NCBI GenBank assembly: GCA_029210125.1
Contig: JARGPR010000017.1
Coordinates: 1-46,669 of the forward strand
Reading direction: 5' to 3'
Length of the DNA: 46,669 nt
From: Pseudomonadales bacterium
GTDB lineage: Bacteria; Pseudomonadota; Gammaproteobacteria; Pseudomonadales; JAHRWD01
A model generated the notes under the pieces. It saw only the letters and a list, made by a program, of their open reading frames with translations. It was not told where the DNA came from and searched no databases. Of this stretch, positions 46,620 through 46,669 are shown piece after piece. The number at the start of each line of letters is the position of its first letter. Positions within the stretch are counted from its first letter, which is position 1. A program made the position numbers and the translations under genes.

Positions 46620-46669
46620 CGGCCCGGCGTTGAGGTGCCAACTGGAGTGTTGTACCTGTTTTTTAGGTA
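46613..46669 (+). repeat. Start of attC of cassette 4 with the palindromic element, copy 3 (cut by window end)
   Basis: R'' core GCGCATAAC (46612-46620) is followed at the same distance by the palindromic element, which begins at 46625. The visible 45 bases are identical to copy 2, through the first hairpin arm and the T-rich loop. The rest lies outside the window. Confidence 0.85.

Overview
The window looks like the chromosome of a marine-type gammaproteobacterium, most likely of Pseudomonadales/Cellvibrionales affinity. This rests on gene content: a SlyD-type isomerase with a His-rich tail, CysB, an iron-sulfur type CysH, RsmJ, BolA, PdxB, MlaA, DusA, an AddAB-like pair in place of RecBCD, and gltX followed by tRNA-Ala(GGC). 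I cannot name the genus from the sequence alone.

Layout. 1-7.4 kb: slyD, a CitE-like lyase, a LolA-like periplasmic protein paired with an outer-membrane barrel, a thioesterase and a two-gene ABC exporter. 7.4-13.7 kb: an AddA-like helicase-nuclease and an AddB-like partner, transcribed leftward. 13.8-28.3 kb: ordinary core genes (5'-nucleotidase, TauE exporter, cysB, cysH, MATE exporter, rsmJ, bolA, gamma-glutamylcyclotransferase, pdxB, NAD kinase-like, mlaA, PilZ, TerB, dusA, gltX). A tRNA-Ala gene with a near-perfect sigma70 promoter sits at 28.4 kb and marks the start of an accessory block.

28.7-36.2 kb: one leftward operon holding a ribbon-helix-helix protein, then hsdR, hsdM and hsdS (type I restriction-modification), a HipA-like kinase and a DUF3037 protein. 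hsdM/hsdS, hsdS/hipA-like and hipA-like/DUF3037 each share a 4-bp ATGA overlap, so the kinase pair is translationally coupled to the restriction system. An intrinsic terminator closes the operon just short of the tRNA. I regard this as a candidate extended defence system.

36.5-42.2 kb: an acyl-CoA ligase, a DUF1993 protein, an FkbM methyltransferase with an extra C-terminal region, a GAPDH-family enzyme and a PsiE-like membrane protein.

42.3 kb to the end: an integron cassette array with no integrase in view (CALIN-like). The boundaries are defined by matching core pairs: the GTT-containing core that opens each cassette is complementary to the AAC-containing core near its end. Four complete cassettes and a fifth partial one are visible. 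Four of the five genes read against the array direction. One attC is split by an IS110-family element whose transposase carries an in-frame TGA. Three attC sites carry a highly conserved palindromic element of about 125 bp at the same place, directly after the first core. This attC-embedded element, together with the inverted cassettes, is the most unusual structure in the window.
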